Virus record (IMG/VR): IMGVR_UViG_3300044953_000352
Span: 1 to 64,000 of that record
DNA from: a virus
Length of the DNA stretch: 64,000 bases
Strand: one strand, 5' to 3'
Part shown: piece after piece, positions 17,160 through 26,556 of the stretch
How positions within the stretch are numbered: position 1 is the first letter of the stretch
Layout of the letters: the number at the start of each line of letters is the position of its first letter
Position numbers and translations under genes: made by a program
The notes under the pieces: model-generated
What the model was told of the DNA's origin: nothing
What the model saw: only the letters and a program-made list of their open reading frames with translations
Databases searched by the model: none

Positions 17160-17904
17160 AATTATATTTTGTTTACATTTACTAAACCACCAACTCATTT
17201 CTGTATAGGTACTAAAACGTGTGCCGTATAACGTATGACATTTACTTAATAATAACATTTCTATAAAATCATTTTGTATATCTGTCAAATTAGGATTTCT
17301 ATTATAAGTTATAATGTTATTATATTTATTTAAAAGAGACTGTTTTAATTTCAAATCATCCGTTGCAACGAATATTTTATCTTTGGTAGATCTAATAATA
17401 TTTTCGAAATTTTCTAAATAATATTTATTTGATCTTTCTAAAATAAAATTTTCCCAATATGGATTAGAAATATGATAAGTTCCCCCACCAAGTTCTTATA
17501 TGAAATGCAGTTAATATTTCAATATTAAACTCATTCACTATATTATTTATTTCAGTTTTAATAGAAAATGAGTCAATAATATTTAATATTTTATTTTTAA
17601 ACAAATAAGGAATGCGTTCATATTCATGATCAACGTCTCGAAAACGAATATCTCGTTCTGGAAAATCTCTGGTTTTTGTATTAAAGTTATCTGAAATTTC
17701 AATATCTTCATCTTTAACTAAAATTCTCCATGTGCATAAAGGAATGTATTCTGTATTTAGATCTAATGTAGTAAAATCGTTATCGAATATCTGATTTAAT
17801 TCTGTATAATTACTTTTACTTAAATGTGATAGTCTTAATACAGATATTAAATTCTTAAGTCTATTACCAAGTCCATTTGTTGTAGTTGCTATATATACAT
17901 TCAT
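17151..17904 (-). pseudogene. Fucosyltransferase-like (NodZ/GT11-like) gene with a one-base frameshift
   Basis: The first part (17904 down to about 17486) starts MNVYIATTTNGLGNRLKN, a GDP-fucose-transferase N-terminus with the NGLGNRL phosphate loop, and reaches AFHIRTWW. There a run of five C on the plus strand (17482-17486) shifts the frame. With one base fewer, it continues GTYHISNPYWENF, IFVATDD, then CHTLYGTRFSTYTEMSWW, which is the usual C-terminus (Ser/Thr-rich loop plus E-MSWW). Repaired length is about 250 residues. It is either a real frameshift (decay or phase variation) or a homopolymer sequencing error. The Gmd at 980 could provide its donor precursor. Confidence 0.65.
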
Positions 17905-17905
17905 T

Positions 17906-18658
17906 TTAACACTGCCAATGTTTTATCTTAAATTTTAAACAACCAAATATTTCAAATCCATTTAAAAATGCCTGTTCAGAAAAACTCACTCCTTCTAATT
18001 TACACGGAATGTTATTTCCACATAAATCAACATACTCTTCTTCAATAAAATTATATCTTAATCCACTTTCAAACACTCTTTTTTTAATAAAGGCTGAACA
18101 TTCACATCTATTTAATTTGTATATCTCTTTATCTGGAAAAAGATCTGATAATTCATCCAGTTTGATTATTTTATTATCAACATTTGCATATGATGCACAA
18201 TCATAAAATTTCCACCACTCTGAATAGTAAAACGGCATCAACATATCTTTATCAAATGATGATAAATATTCTATAGAATTTATAGGCACTTCTTCTATGT
18301 CTGCATCTACCCACCAAAGATAATCATTATCACATAAATAATTATTTACTATAAAATTTCTTAACACTACTAAATTTTTTATTCTATTTTTTGAATATTC
18401 AAATTTATGTCTATCTTCATGCCTCAACTTAAATCCTAGATCTAATTTTAATATTATAACTTTTCTATATTTATCTACATTTAAAATTTGTTTTATTGAT
18501 TCATTAAGTTTTTTCCACGTATTATCTTCACTATCATTTTCAACGAAACATAAAGAAATATATTTTTTTGGATATGATAAATTATTAATTTGGTTTAATA
18601 AATTGTCAACAAAAATTTCTCCATTTTTGATTGGAGTACCAATCAAAATATTTTTCAT
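17906..18658 (-). CDS. Glycosyltransferase, Anp1/GT62-like
   Basis: N-terminus NILIGTPIKNGEIF and 'NNLSYPKKYISLCFVENDSEDNTW' match the Anp1/GT62 and related GT2 pattern. 'YLWWVDADIEEVP' near residue 120 carries the metal-binding Asp-x-Asp. 250 residues is normal for the catalytic domain alone. Its stop is 1 base from the downstream broken gene, and its ATG overlaps the upstream methyltransferase stop by 4 bases, so it is translationally coupled. Confidence 0.75.
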   Translation of the reverse strand: MKNILIGTPIKNGEIFVDNLLNQINNLSYPKKYISLCFVENDSEDNTWKKLNESIKQILNVDKYRKVIILKLDLGFKLRHEDRHKFEYSKNRIKNLVVLRNFIVNNYLCDNDYLWWVDADIEEVPINSIEYLSSFDKDMLMPFYYSEWWKFYDCASYANVDNKIIKLDELSDLFPDKEIYKLNRCECSAFIKKRVFESGLRYNFIEEEYVDLCGNNIPCKLEGVSFSEQAFLNGFEIFGCLKFKIKHWQC

Positions 18659-19248
18659 ATTCTAAATACTCCTAAAGTATCTATCGCATTAATAAAATTT
18701 AATTTTCTATCGTTTACTTTAGTAGGAAACAACTTGTATGTACAATTAAAATCATGAACAACCCATATACAATTATTGTTACTTATCTTTTTCATATATG
18801 GTAAGTTCAATTTAATTTCATTAATATCATGCAATGCATCACAAAATATTAAATCATATTTAAAACTAAATGTATGAAAATTTTCGGGTATAAGAGTAAC
18901 ATACTTTAACAGATCATATTTTCCCAAATATTCTTTAGCAACTTCAAATATATTTTTATTTTTAGAAAAACTATATTCTTCAACTAAATCTGGAACAGTA
19001 ATTCCTCCATGAACTTTTGTATAAAAATCTATGAATTCTTCTCGATTTTTAAAATTTATGTCACAAGAATCAACCACAGCTGTGGACGATGAATCACGAA
19101 TCGCTTCACATATGACCGACGTACTTTTACCATACATACTTCCTATTTCTAATATAGAACCAGAAAAATTTAAACATAAATTATATAATCCCACTGCTTC
19201 TTTATCACTTAACCATCCGGGAATATTTGTATAAAATTTATCTTTCAT
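18655..19248 (-). CDS. Class I SAM-dependent methyltransferase
   Basis: The SAM-binding motif I reads SILEIGSMYGKST (residues 30-42), followed by an acidic strand and 'YDLIFCDALHDINEI' (motif IV with Asp and a His, as in Methyltransf_24-type sugar methyltransferases). 197 residues is a full minimal Rossmann domain. It sits among glycosyltransferases, so glycan O-methylation is the likely job. The ATG at 19248 overlaps the upstream stop by 11 bases. Confidence 0.8.
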   Translation of the reverse strand: MKDKFYTNIPGWLSDKEAVGLYNLCLNFSGSILEIGSMYGKSTSVICEAIRDSSSTAVVDSCDINFKNREEFIDFYTKVHGGITVPDLVEEYSFSKNKNIFEVAKEYLGKYDLLKYVTLIPENFHTFSFKYDLIFCDALHDINEIKLNLPYMKKISNNNCIWVVHDFNCTYKLFPTKVNDRKLNFINAIDTLGVFRI

Positions 19249-20017
19249 AATTAATCAATCCTTTATATAAATTACTCACGGTGTCATTGTTGTTCACTAT
19301 ATAATTTTTATTATATTTAATTAATCTATTATAGTTTTTATGTTCCCATAAATGTATTGAATAACAGTCTGATATATCTGAATTGTCTTCAAACATACAT
19401 TTTTTTCCGGTTTCTTCCCAAGAATATTTAAAAAAACTAGATTGTGGCTCAACATGAATGTATGATGGATATTTATAAGATAATTGAAGTGGTTTTTTCA
19501 CAGAATTATAATTCCAATCTTCTTTGTAATTAACACTATAATCATTTAACCAAATATTACTAAATTTACTATCTTTTTGAGACATTAATACCGCATTACA
19601 TAGTCCAACTAATACATTTGAATTATTTTCTCCGATTGCTGCACCTTCAACTCCCATTACGAATTCATTATGTAGTAAATTATCAAATGATTTTACACAT
19701 ATTGTATCTATATCAAGGTATATACCGCCAAATTTATTTATTATATTTAATCTAATAATATCAGAAAGATGTTCTGTATATGCAATTTTATTAGATGGTA
19801 TAAATACTTCTAGTGAATCTAATTTAATTAAATTACATATATTTTCTAACTCATAAAACCATATATTATTTGGACGGTGATAGTAATATAAATTTATTGT
19901 ATAATCTTTGTTAATATATTTTGCGCTCAATATATTTAAATAATGAAAATATTCAAATGGTTTATTACAAAAAGAATTATCTAAGCCAAATAAAAAATTT
20001 ATAACTTTTGGTATCAT
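19238..20017 (-). CDS. GT32-type glycosyltransferase
   Basis: N-terminus MIPKVINFLFG and 'NIINKFGGIYLDIDTICVKSFDNLL' near residue 95 give the GT32 DxD sugar-transferase motif (Gly-Gly-Ile-Tyr-x-Asp-x-Asp). 259 residues is normal. Overlaps its upstream neighbour by 4 bases and the next gene by 11. A related enzyme is broken at 20697-21417. Confidence 0.85.
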   Translation of the reverse strand: MIPKVINFLFGLDNSFCNKPFEYFHYLNILSAKYINKDYTINLYYYHRPNNIWFYELENICNLIKLDSLEVFIPSNKIAYTEHLSDIIRLNIINKFGGIYLDIDTICVKSFDNLLHNEFVMGVEGAAIGENNSNVLVGLCNAVLMSQKDSKFSNIWLNDYSVNYKEDWNYNSVKKPLQLSYKYPSYIHVEPQSSFFKYSWEETGKKCMFEDNSDISDCYSIHLWEHKNYNRLIKYNKNYIVNNNDTVSNLYKGLINYER

Positions 20018-20694
20018 ATATATTTAGAGTCTAGTGTCAATGATTCAAATGCGGTGTCTATATTTTCATCAGAATTTCTTTGTTTTAATAATGACAATTG
20101 ATCCGCCAATGGAGGATCAAATATATAATGTTTTAAAATAGACAATGACTTTTTTTGAATCTGTATATCTACTGCTGCCCATGCGTGATGGTTCGTATCT
20201 AACAATGTTTCTATACTTGATTTCTTAATCATATATGCATGTGTACACATAGGAGGAGGATTTGATGTAATAATATTGTTAGATATTCTTGTTTGATATT
20301 CAATAGGTGGCAAACAACAATTTCCGACAAATACGTATTGCCAATCAAGTGGTAATTGATTTTTAAACTCTATAAATTTTTCTTTAAAATTATCACACAA
20401 TATTACATCATCCTCTAAAATTAAAAATTCATCATATGGAAGATACGATAAAGTTTTCCATAACATATAATGAGTTAATAAACATCCTATACGTCCTGCC
20501 TTAATAAAATAATCAGGACCAGTTGGATCATCTTCTTTATATGGAATTGTTGTTACTAATCCAAACTGTCTTCCGTTTATACCTTCAAAAAAATCAAAAT
20601 CAATTTTTTGATGTAATAAATTATATTTTATATAGTTTTGTCTTACTGGTGTATCTTTTAATGTTACACAAAATACTTTTGGAAAATTATTCAT
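20014..20694 (-). CDS. GT25-family glycosyltransferase (LPS galactosyltransferase type)
   Basis: Begins FPKVFCVTLKDTPVRQNYI, the GT25 N-terminal pattern (strand, then Arg-bearing loop). 'GRIGCLLTHYMLWKTL' and 'DEFLILEDDVILCDNF' near residues 75-110 are diagnostic, the EDD being the metal site. 226 residues matches LgtB/LpsA-like enzymes. It lies 2 bases after the broken GT32 gene and overlaps the next gene by 4 bases. Confidence 0.87.
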   Translation of the reverse strand: MNNFPKVFCVTLKDTPVRQNYIKYNLLHQKIDFDFFEGINGRQFGLVTTIPYKEDDPTGPDYFIKAGRIGCLLTHYMLWKTLSYLPYDEFLILEDDVILCDNFKEKFIEFKNQLPLDWQYVFVGNCCLPPIEYQTRISNNIITSNPPPMCTHAYMIKKSSIETLLDTNHHAWAAVDIQIQKKSLSILKHYIFDPPLADQLSLLKQRNSDENIDTAFESLTLDSKYI

Positions 20695-20696
20695 AA

Positions 20697-21417
20697 TTAT
20701 AACACATTATCATATTGATGATCATTTATATATGTTGCTATTATTTTGTTTTGCATAGATATATTTTTTCGTGTCTGAAAATAACATTGAAATAACATAT
20801 ATACAGGAATCATAATAAAAGGATATTTTTTTGCACATTGCGTCAATAAAAAGCAACCATTTTTTTGTATAGTTCCATGTGTAATAGGATTTTGATTTTC
20901 ATCACTTAAATTTGTATTTATATTAAATGATTCTTGCATTGTATCTATCATATAAGATAATATATTATTATCTTTCTTAGCCATAAAAACCCGTTTGATA
21001 AATGAAATGCTAATGGTAAATTTCCATCAAATTCTACATAATTAATAAATTTTCTAATTGTCCATTCGGAATATAAATGTTCAGTGATTGCCATCAACAT
21101 ATCATGTTCACAATTTATTAAATTTGGAATATAATTTTCCCAACAAAAAAAGTCACAATCTGAATAAATTCCACCATATTTGTTTATAATTTCTATACGG
21201 GCAACATCAGACATTCCATGATAATAATTATTTTTTTATAATAATCATACAATTTTTTGTTTTTTAGATGTATAGATTCAATATCAGATTCTCTCCAAAG
21301 TTTATATGTCCATTTAAATTTTTCACAATAAGGCTGCCATGACTTCATCATATTCCAAGTAGCTTTATTGCTATCACCAACCCATATTTGATGAACAATA
21401 TTTTCAATTATATTCTC
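20697..21417 (-). pseudogene. GT32-type glycosyltransferase gene with two frameshifts and no ATG
   Basis: Three consecutive frames together read as one GT32 enzyme. The first has IVHQIWVGDSNKATWNMM and ends at an A-run (plus-strand T-run 21231-21237). The second has 'HGMSDVARIEIINKYGGIY' plus Asp-Cys-Asp (the DxD site). After an A-run at 20985-20989 the third continues MAKKDNNILSYMID to TAA at 20697. Each break is repaired by adding one base to the homopolymer. No ATG precedes the first segment. It is either a decaying gene or several homopolymer errors. The repaired protein would be about 240 residues. Confidence 0.65.
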
Positions 21418-22016
21418 ATATATAAATTACAAAAGTTATTTGGATCATCTGATTGTGCCTTATCGATTAATTTCATCTGGAATTTATTTTCAATTAAATC
21501 AATAGCTTGTTTTGATTGTACCCAATTTGCATCATTATACCATAGAAATCCTCCGTGTTTTATTTTAGGTACATAATTTAACACGTCTTGACAAGAACTT
21601 AATTCCTCATGATTTCCATCAATGTGTAATATATCAATTTCAAAATCAATATAATTTATACAATCATTTGATTTTCCTTTATAAATATGAATAAATGGTT
21701 CTAATTTTAGTTCTTGTACTGTTTTTAAACATTTCGAATATATTTTATCCAAATCTAACGAAGACCACCAATTTATTGCATTTTCTTCTGTTATGTATTC
21801 AATACAATCAGCGGTATTCCAAGAATCAATACCATAAACTTTTCCACGTCTATTTTTTCTTAAAGACAATGCTTGGCATATTAAAGATTTTCCGTAAAAT
21901 ACTCCTATTTCAACTATATTAGTTGGTTTCGTAGCCAAAATAAGACTAGAAATTTTAGTCATTTTATCATGACTACACCATCCTTCAATATTTTTTACAA
22001 TATCATAATTAATCAT
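21408..22016 (-). CDS. Class I SAM-dependent methyltransferase
   Basis: Methyltransf_24-type enzyme: SAM motif 'NIVEIGVFYGKSLICQAL' at residues 33-50, then 'YGIDSW' (acidic ribose-binding residue), and 'FEIDILHIDGNHEELSS' (motif IV, Asp-Gly-Asn-His). 202 residues. Its stop overlaps the start region of the broken GT32 gene, and its ATG overlaps the upstream stop by 4 bases. Likely O-methylates a glycan or sugar nucleotide. The acceptor is unknown. Confidence 0.82.
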   Translation of the reverse strand: MINYDIVKNIEGWCSHDKMTKISSLILATKPTNIVEIGVFYGKSLICQALSLRKNRRGKVYGIDSWNTADCIEYITEENAINWWSSLDLDKIYSKCLKTVQELKLEPFIHIYKGKSNDCINYIDFEIDILHIDGNHEELSSCQDVLNYVPKIKHGGFLWYNDANWVQSKQAIDLIENKFQMKLIDKAQSDDPNNFCNLYMRI

Positions 22017-24067
22017 ATTTTTATAATTCCAGTTTTTTCATCATTAAATCCAAAACTTACATAAAAGTTATTATTGTCTAATATCGCTCCGCATGGAAAT
22101 ACAACTATTGAACTGTTCTTTGGTAAAAATCTAAAATCAGTCTCATTTCCCCATAAAATAGGTTCATTTGATATCTCTACAATTTTATATGGTGGTTTAC
22201 TTTCAAATTTATAATATCCCATCATATACTGTCTCTTTGGATTTTTCCAAGGAATGCTACTATGAAAGAAATTATGATAGTAACCATCTTTTAATATAGG
22301 ATTGCTTCCCATTCTACATTCACCAAATTTCCATATTTTATTTATATTTATGTGAGAAATATATTCACTAACAACATTTCCTTGATAATCAAATTCAAGA
22401 ACAGTGTGCGGATACATTTTATATACACACATTAATTTTCCATCTTCTATAAAATACGTCCAATTTTTTTGACTTTTAGTATTAGTCAAACAATCTTTTG
22501 AATTGCCGTCATAGATTGGATGTATATTGTCAATATGATTAAATTCTTTGTCAAAAACTAATATTTTTTGATGTATATATGAAGAATTATGTAACTGATA
22601 ATTTGCACAACTTACAAAGATTTTATCTTCTGCAACTAATACTCTAGGATCTTCATATTGTTCATCTTCGACTTCATTAATAATATTTAATTGTACAGAT
22701 TCTAGATTATTATCTAAATTAAATAGTTTTAAAGTATTGTGTGGAATTAAATCTTCATCAATATTACAATAACGAGTCATTATGTAATTTTGATTATTTA
22801 ATTTAAATAATGAAGGATTAAAATAAAAATTATTTACATCATATGGAAAATTTAAAATTTTTACATCAGAATGTTGATCAGTAATAGAAATAGAAATTTT
22901 ATCTTTTGTAAAATTAGAAACAAAATATTTTTCTGATTTCAAACCTTGTTTATAATTGTGTTGACATAATTCTATTGCATGATCTTTATCAGGATTTGCC
23001 CATTTGTATTTATTATCTAAATAATAATTTCTAAATATATACGAATTAACATCAACTAAATTATATCTAATCAATCCTTCATAATCAAGTCCAAGATATT
23101 CAAGATGACCGCCATAACCAGTTGCTATAATTTTATTTTTATGATTATATGCATCATGTATACTCAAACTAAATCCTTCAGTATGTGTGAGTGTTAAATA
23201 ACAATCACAATTATAATGCAAGCTTTGAATTTCATCATAATTTAACTGATCTTTTATCAATACAATAGGTGCATGATCATATTTTAAAGTCAATTCATTA
23301 ATATATTTCGCGCACTCTATTTGTTCTTCAATAGAGTAATTTGCTCTAAATGTTTTAACAAATAAAATTACTCTGTCTGTAGATTTAAAACTTCTGCAAA
23401 AGGTTTCAATGGTATCATCTATATTTTTTCGATGTGTTAATTGCTCAATACAATAAAATTTATAATAATCATTTAAATTAATACCCACTAAATCTTTTTT
23501 ATATATTATAACACTCTTTTTTAACAAATGTTCAATTGTAAAACGAGTATCTCCAACGTTCGTAAATACATGTGGCTCAACAATGATTGGTTTTGTTACT
23601 CCATTTTTTATAAAAATTTGTTTGTTCCATTCTGTAGGAACACTTACAGTTGTAACAACACTTTCATTAATTGATTTAATCCAATCAGGATGTACATTTT
23701 CAAATTCCCAAACTGTTCTACCTATTATTTTAATGTTATTATCAGAGTTAATGCTTGCATTAAAAAATAATTCATTCCAAACAAGAGGTACAGAATGAAT
23801 TATAACAGTTGAATAAGTTAAAAATATAGTTTTTTTAGACTTTGCTATAAATTTATCAAATGTAGTGCTTTCTTCAATGTAATATGTATTTGATTGATTA
23901 TATTGTATCCAGTGAACATATGCTTTCTTTGCATTCAATTGATATAAATATCCTTTGGCAGCAGTTGCGTATCCACTTGTTCCAATAGAACTTATATACA
24001 AAATTCGTTCTGGAGCAGGTGTTAAAACCTTTTTAGGTAATAAATCAAATTTTGAAATATCGTTCAT
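22013..24067 (-). CDS. Fusion of GT4-like glycosyltransferase and GH130-like beta-propeller domain
   Basis: Residues about 15-400 are a GT-B enzyme: ILYISSIGTSGYATAAKGYL at the N-terminus, an E-x7-E-like donor loop 'TLTHTEGFSLSIHDAYNHKNKI', and a C-terminal glycine loop. Residues about 405-684 read as a five-bladed propeller of the GH130 type: FNPSLFKLNNQNYIMTRY, EDPRVLVAEDKIFVSCANY, NWTYFIEDGKLMCVYK, GECRMGSNPI, and 'VVFPCGAILDNNNFYVSFG'. GH130 enzymes are mannoside phosphorylases or hydrolases. The fusion could make and trim, or bind, a mannose-type glycan. 684 residues, ATG at 24067. Domain types are by eye. Confidence 0.75.
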   Translation of the reverse strand: MNDISKFDLLPKKVLTPAPERILYISSIGTSGYATAAKGYLYQLNAKKAYVHWIQYNQSNTYYIEESTTFDKFIAKSKKTIFLTYSTVIIHSVPLVWNELFFNASINSDNNIKIIGRTVWEFENVHPDWIKSINESVVTTVSVPTEWNKQIFIKNGVTKPIIVEPHVFTNVGDTRFTIEHLLKKSVIIYKKDLVGINLNDYYKFYCIEQLTHRKNIDDTIETFCRSFKSTDRVILFVKTFRANYSIEEQIECAKYINELTLKYDHAPIVLIKDQLNYDEIQSLHYNCDCYLTLTHTEGFSLSIHDAYNHKNKIIATGYGGHLEYLGLDYEGLIRYNLVDVNSYIFRNYYLDNKYKWANPDKDHAIELCQHNYKQGLKSEKYFVSNFTKDKISISITDQHSDVKILNFPYDVNNFYFNPSLFKLNNQNYIMTRYCNIDEDLIPHNTLKLFNLDNNLESVQLNIINEVEDEQYEDPRVLVAEDKIFVSCANYQLHNSSYIHQKILVFDKEFNHIDNIHPIYDGNSKDCLTNTKSQKNWTYFIEDGKLMCVYKMYPHTVLEFDYQGNVVSEYISHININKIWKFGECRMGSNPILKDGYYHNFFHSSIPWKNPKRQYMMGYYKFESKPPYKIVEISNEPILWGNETDFRFLPKNSSIVVFPCGAILDNNNFYVSFGFNDEKTGIIKI

Positions 24068-24117
24068 TATAACTCTTTACAATAAGTATAAAGAATTATA
24101 CAAATTTATTATTATAA

Positions 24118-24654
24118 TTACCTATATTCTGGCTTAAGTAGACGCCATCTATCACTATCAATTTCTTTTTCTCCAGAGTTTATTTTTTTTAACATATTAA
24201 GTACATCTTCTTTTGAAGAATAAATATAATTGTGTGGAATAGTCCAAAATACCCAAAATGGTGTAAGTTTTTTACCTCCTTCTGTTATAAAAAAAATAGG
24301 GCGTTTACTTCTATTTGCTAAAAAAAATTCTTCCCATGAACCAACTGTAACTATATTTGGTATAAAATGAAAAATAATAAAGTCTGATTTTTCAATTAAT
24401 GCCAAATCAAAAGAACGTATAGATTTTAAATTGGAAATTTTATCGTATTGTTCATTTTCTGCCCACTCTTTTAATTTACACGTAACTTGTTCCGATTCAT
24501 TTAATTTTTGATTATCAAACGGTTTATTATAATGATTAAAAATTGTTACATTTAATGTAGATAGTTCATTTTTAAAAAAATCTCGTATATTTCTTCCGTT
24601 TGCATATTGCATTGGACCAATTACAGTACATTTAGTTTTATTTAGTAGATTCAT
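24118..24654 (-). CDS. Nucleoside 2-deoxyribosyltransferase-like protein
   Basis: 178 residues with a Rossmann-like order. CTVIGPMQYANG opens the fold; 'FDLALIEKSDFIIFHFIP' is the strand before the active-site loop; 'TVGSWEEFFLANRSKRPIFF' matches the Glu-bearing helix of nucleoside 2-deoxyribosyltransferases (catalytic Glu in GSWEE). Such proteins swap bases on deoxynucleosides or have related N-glycosidase roles. It overlaps the HNH gene start by 17 bases. The substrate is unknown; a TIR/NADase-like role is an alternative. Confidence 0.6.
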   Translation of the reverse strand: MNLLNKTKCTVIGPMQYANGRNIRDFFKNELSTLNVTIFNHYNKPFDNQKLNESEQVTCKLKEWAENEQYDKISNLKSIRSFDLALIEKSDFIIFHFIPNIVTVGSWEEFFLANRSKRPIFFITEGGKKLTPFWVFWTIPHNYIYSSKEDVLNMLKKINSGEKEIDSDRWRLLKPEYR

Positions 24655-25363
24655 ATGTTTTAATTATAAGTTTTGCATAATATACTAACTCGTCTAAAGA
24701 GAAATCTTGTTTAATATTGTTAACGTCTTTGTGTACCCATTGTACGTTACCTATTATATAACCCTTTGAAGAATCAATTCTATCAATAGATGCCGTTTGT
24801 TTATTATTTTTATTTGAGATTAACGATATATCCAACCCAGACAATGCACATTTTTTATTTTGTTTTAAATATAAGTCCCACAAATATTCTTTTGTTACTA
24901 AGTATTCAATTTTACGCTTCATTGCATTATATTTTATAGAAGATAAATATCTACCTTGTAAATCACCAATACCTTTATAATTAAAAGAATGTGGGTATAA
25001 ATCTCTCGCTTTTTTTAGATTGTTATAACTTGTTTGTACATGAAGACATCCGCATGATTTTATTTTAGCACTTATCAAATCTGATCCACGGGCTTCTGTC
25101 ACATTACCACATTCACATAAACATTCCCACATTGTTTTTTTATTATTATCACAGCGTGTAAACTTTTTTACAATTAATCTACCGTATATGTTTCCTATTA
25201 AATTAATTTTTCCTTTTTTTATTAAAATTTGATTTAATTTTAATATTTTTAATACCGATTTAATATTAATTTTATATTTTTCTGAGATATTTTTACTTGT
25301 TAATTGATTAATTGTATACTCTTTGATAATTTGTTTTTGTAATTGTTTTAGTCTATTTGTCAT
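24638..25363 (-). CDS. Free-standing HNH homing endonuclease with AP2-like DNA-reading domain
   Basis: Residues 1-45 contain a helix-turn-helix (NISEKYKINIKSVLKILKL). About 55-105 holds the zinc/AP2-like 'WECLCECGNVTEARGSDL...KSCGCL' element of phage homing endonucleases. About 175-225 holds the HNH core: KCALSGLDIS, ASIDRIDSSKGYIIGNVQW, then VNNIK. It sits between a nucleoside-enzyme gene and the small gene at 25410, a typical invasion site in a replication block. No group I intron ends were seen beside it, so it appears free-standing. Confidence 0.8.
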   Translation of the reverse strand: MTNRLKQLQKQIIKEYTINQLTSKNISEKYKINIKSVLKILKLNQILIKKGKINLIGNIYGRLIVKKFTRCDNNKKTMWECLCECGNVTEARGSDLISAKIKSCGCLHVQTSYNNLKKARDLYPHSFNYKGIGDLQGRYLSSIKYNAMKRKIEYLVTKEYLWDLYLKQNKKCALSGLDISLISNKNNKQTASIDRIDSSKGYIIGNVQWVHKDVNNIKQDFSLDELVYYAKLIIKTYESTK

Positions 25364-25409
25364 ATAATATAAATATGTACAATTTCTTCAATAAACATAC
25401 ATTTCTTCA

Positions 25410-25597
25410 TTAGCCTCCTATAGTACGTATATGCAATCTAACTTTATTTAGTTTTTCATATTCAAAAACATAACGGTCGTCCATATAAGGATATTTATGT
25501 GTATAAATTATATATTCATTCTTATATGAGGTAGCATCAACTCGTTCAAACCAACTGTAACGTTTAAAATATTCAGTAATAATTTTAAGTTTTTCAT
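25410..25597 (-). CDS. Small conserved-looking protein, start frame apparently shifted by one A
   Basis: The ATG at 25597 overlaps the clamp-loader stop (ATGA). In that frame the reading stops soon, but adding one A to the A-run just after the ATG gives MKKLKIITEYFKRYSWFERV and a clean 62-residue protein ending RTIGG at TAA 25410. The uncorrected long frame has no ATG of its own. Aromatic-rich and soluble; no family recognised. Likely homopolymer undercall or a real frameshift. Confidence 0.5.
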
Positions 25598-26544
25598 AGT
25601 TCAGATAATAGTTTAGAAATACATGCCATAAACATTATTTCTTTGTTTACAACCATACTACTTTGATAAAGATATTCTGCCACAATAAGAATAGCAACGC
25701 TTTGATTATTCGATGCATATTCGTTTACCTTTTCAAACAACAATTCATACAATTCTTCAAAATGACGAATTCCACTATCTGCAACTAACTGACGAATAGT
25801 TAAGAATTTAGTATTCTTATCTCCAGTCGATTTTAACACCTCTAGAATTTTACTTTTCGCAGTTGCAGCGGATGATTGTAATTCAGTTATTTTGATAATA
25901 CCATCAATCGTTGACTGTTGTGAAAAATTGATAACTTTACGAATATCTGGATAATATGTGTTTACAATATATCCAATATCTTCCATAGTATGACTGACCT
26001 TTTCTTTGATCAATATATTCTTAAGATGAATGGCTACATCTTTCTTTGTCATCGGTGTAATCTCATAACATTGACAACGAGAAAACAAAGGCTCGCTAAT
26101 CTTTTCAAAATAGTTACAAGTTAGTATAAATCGAGTAGAACGTGAATATGATTCGATCATATTACGCAATGCTGCCTGTGAACTATGTGTTAGAAAATCC
26201 GCTTCGTCTAAGATAACAATCTTTAAAGCAGATAATCCTGCATTTGCAGAAAAGTCTTTGATTTTTGTTCTTACATTATCTACATTATTCTGATCAGATG
26301 CATTGATATATAATGCATCACACTTGAGAGTAGATGCAATTAGTTTAGCCAAAGTTGTCTTTCCTGTTCCAGCTTTTCCAAAAAATAACAAATGCGGAAT
26401 ATCATTTGTTTTAATGTAACGGGAAACGGTTTCTTTCAAAGAAGAATTGCCTACATAATCAGTCAATGCATTCGGACGATATTTTTCTGCCCAAATAGTA
26501 TGTTCTACAACTTCAGTTTTATTCTTTGTTTCAAATAGATCCAT
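25594..26544 (-). CDS. 44: Clamp loader large subunit, T4 gp44-like AAA+ ATPase
   Basis: Loads the sliding clamp onto primer-template DNA using ATP, together with a small subunit (58712 gene). AAA+ features: 'WAEKYRPNALTDYVG' at 18-32, the RFC-type N-terminal box; Walker A GKAGTGKT at 56-63; Walker B ILDEAD at 111-116; sensor TCN at 142-144; and the arginine finger SRC at 155-157. 316 residues matches gp44. It lies 12 bases after the clamp gene and overlaps the next small gene by 4 bases. The upstream box is ATATTTATAT directly at the ATG. Confidence 0.93.
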   Translation of the reverse strand: MDLFETKNKTEVVEHTIWAEKYRPNALTDYVGNSSLKETVSRYIKTNDIPHLLFFGKAGTGKTTLAKLIASTLKCDALYINASDQNNVDNVRTKIKDFSANAGLSALKIVILDEADFLTHSSQAALRNMIESYSRSTRFILTCNYFEKISEPLFSRCQCYEITPMTKKDVAIHLKNILIKEKVSHTMEDIGYIVNTYYPDIRKVINFSQQSTIDGIIKITELQSSAATAKSKILEVLKSTGDKNTKFLTIRQLVADSGIRHFEELYELLFEKVNEYASNNQSVAILIVAEYLYQSSMVVNKEIMFMACISKLLSEL

Positions 26545-26556
26545 ATATAAATATTT

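Noticed and set aside
24638-25363. Group I intron around the HNH gene
   Set aside because: Flanking genes are complete and no intron-like conserved core or split exon was seen, so the gene is treated as free-standing.
25363-25409. Short peptide frame after an AGGAGG sequence upstream of the HNH gene
   Set aside because: Only 16 codons and no sign of a protein-like composition; the AGGAGG lies within the end of the preceding gene.
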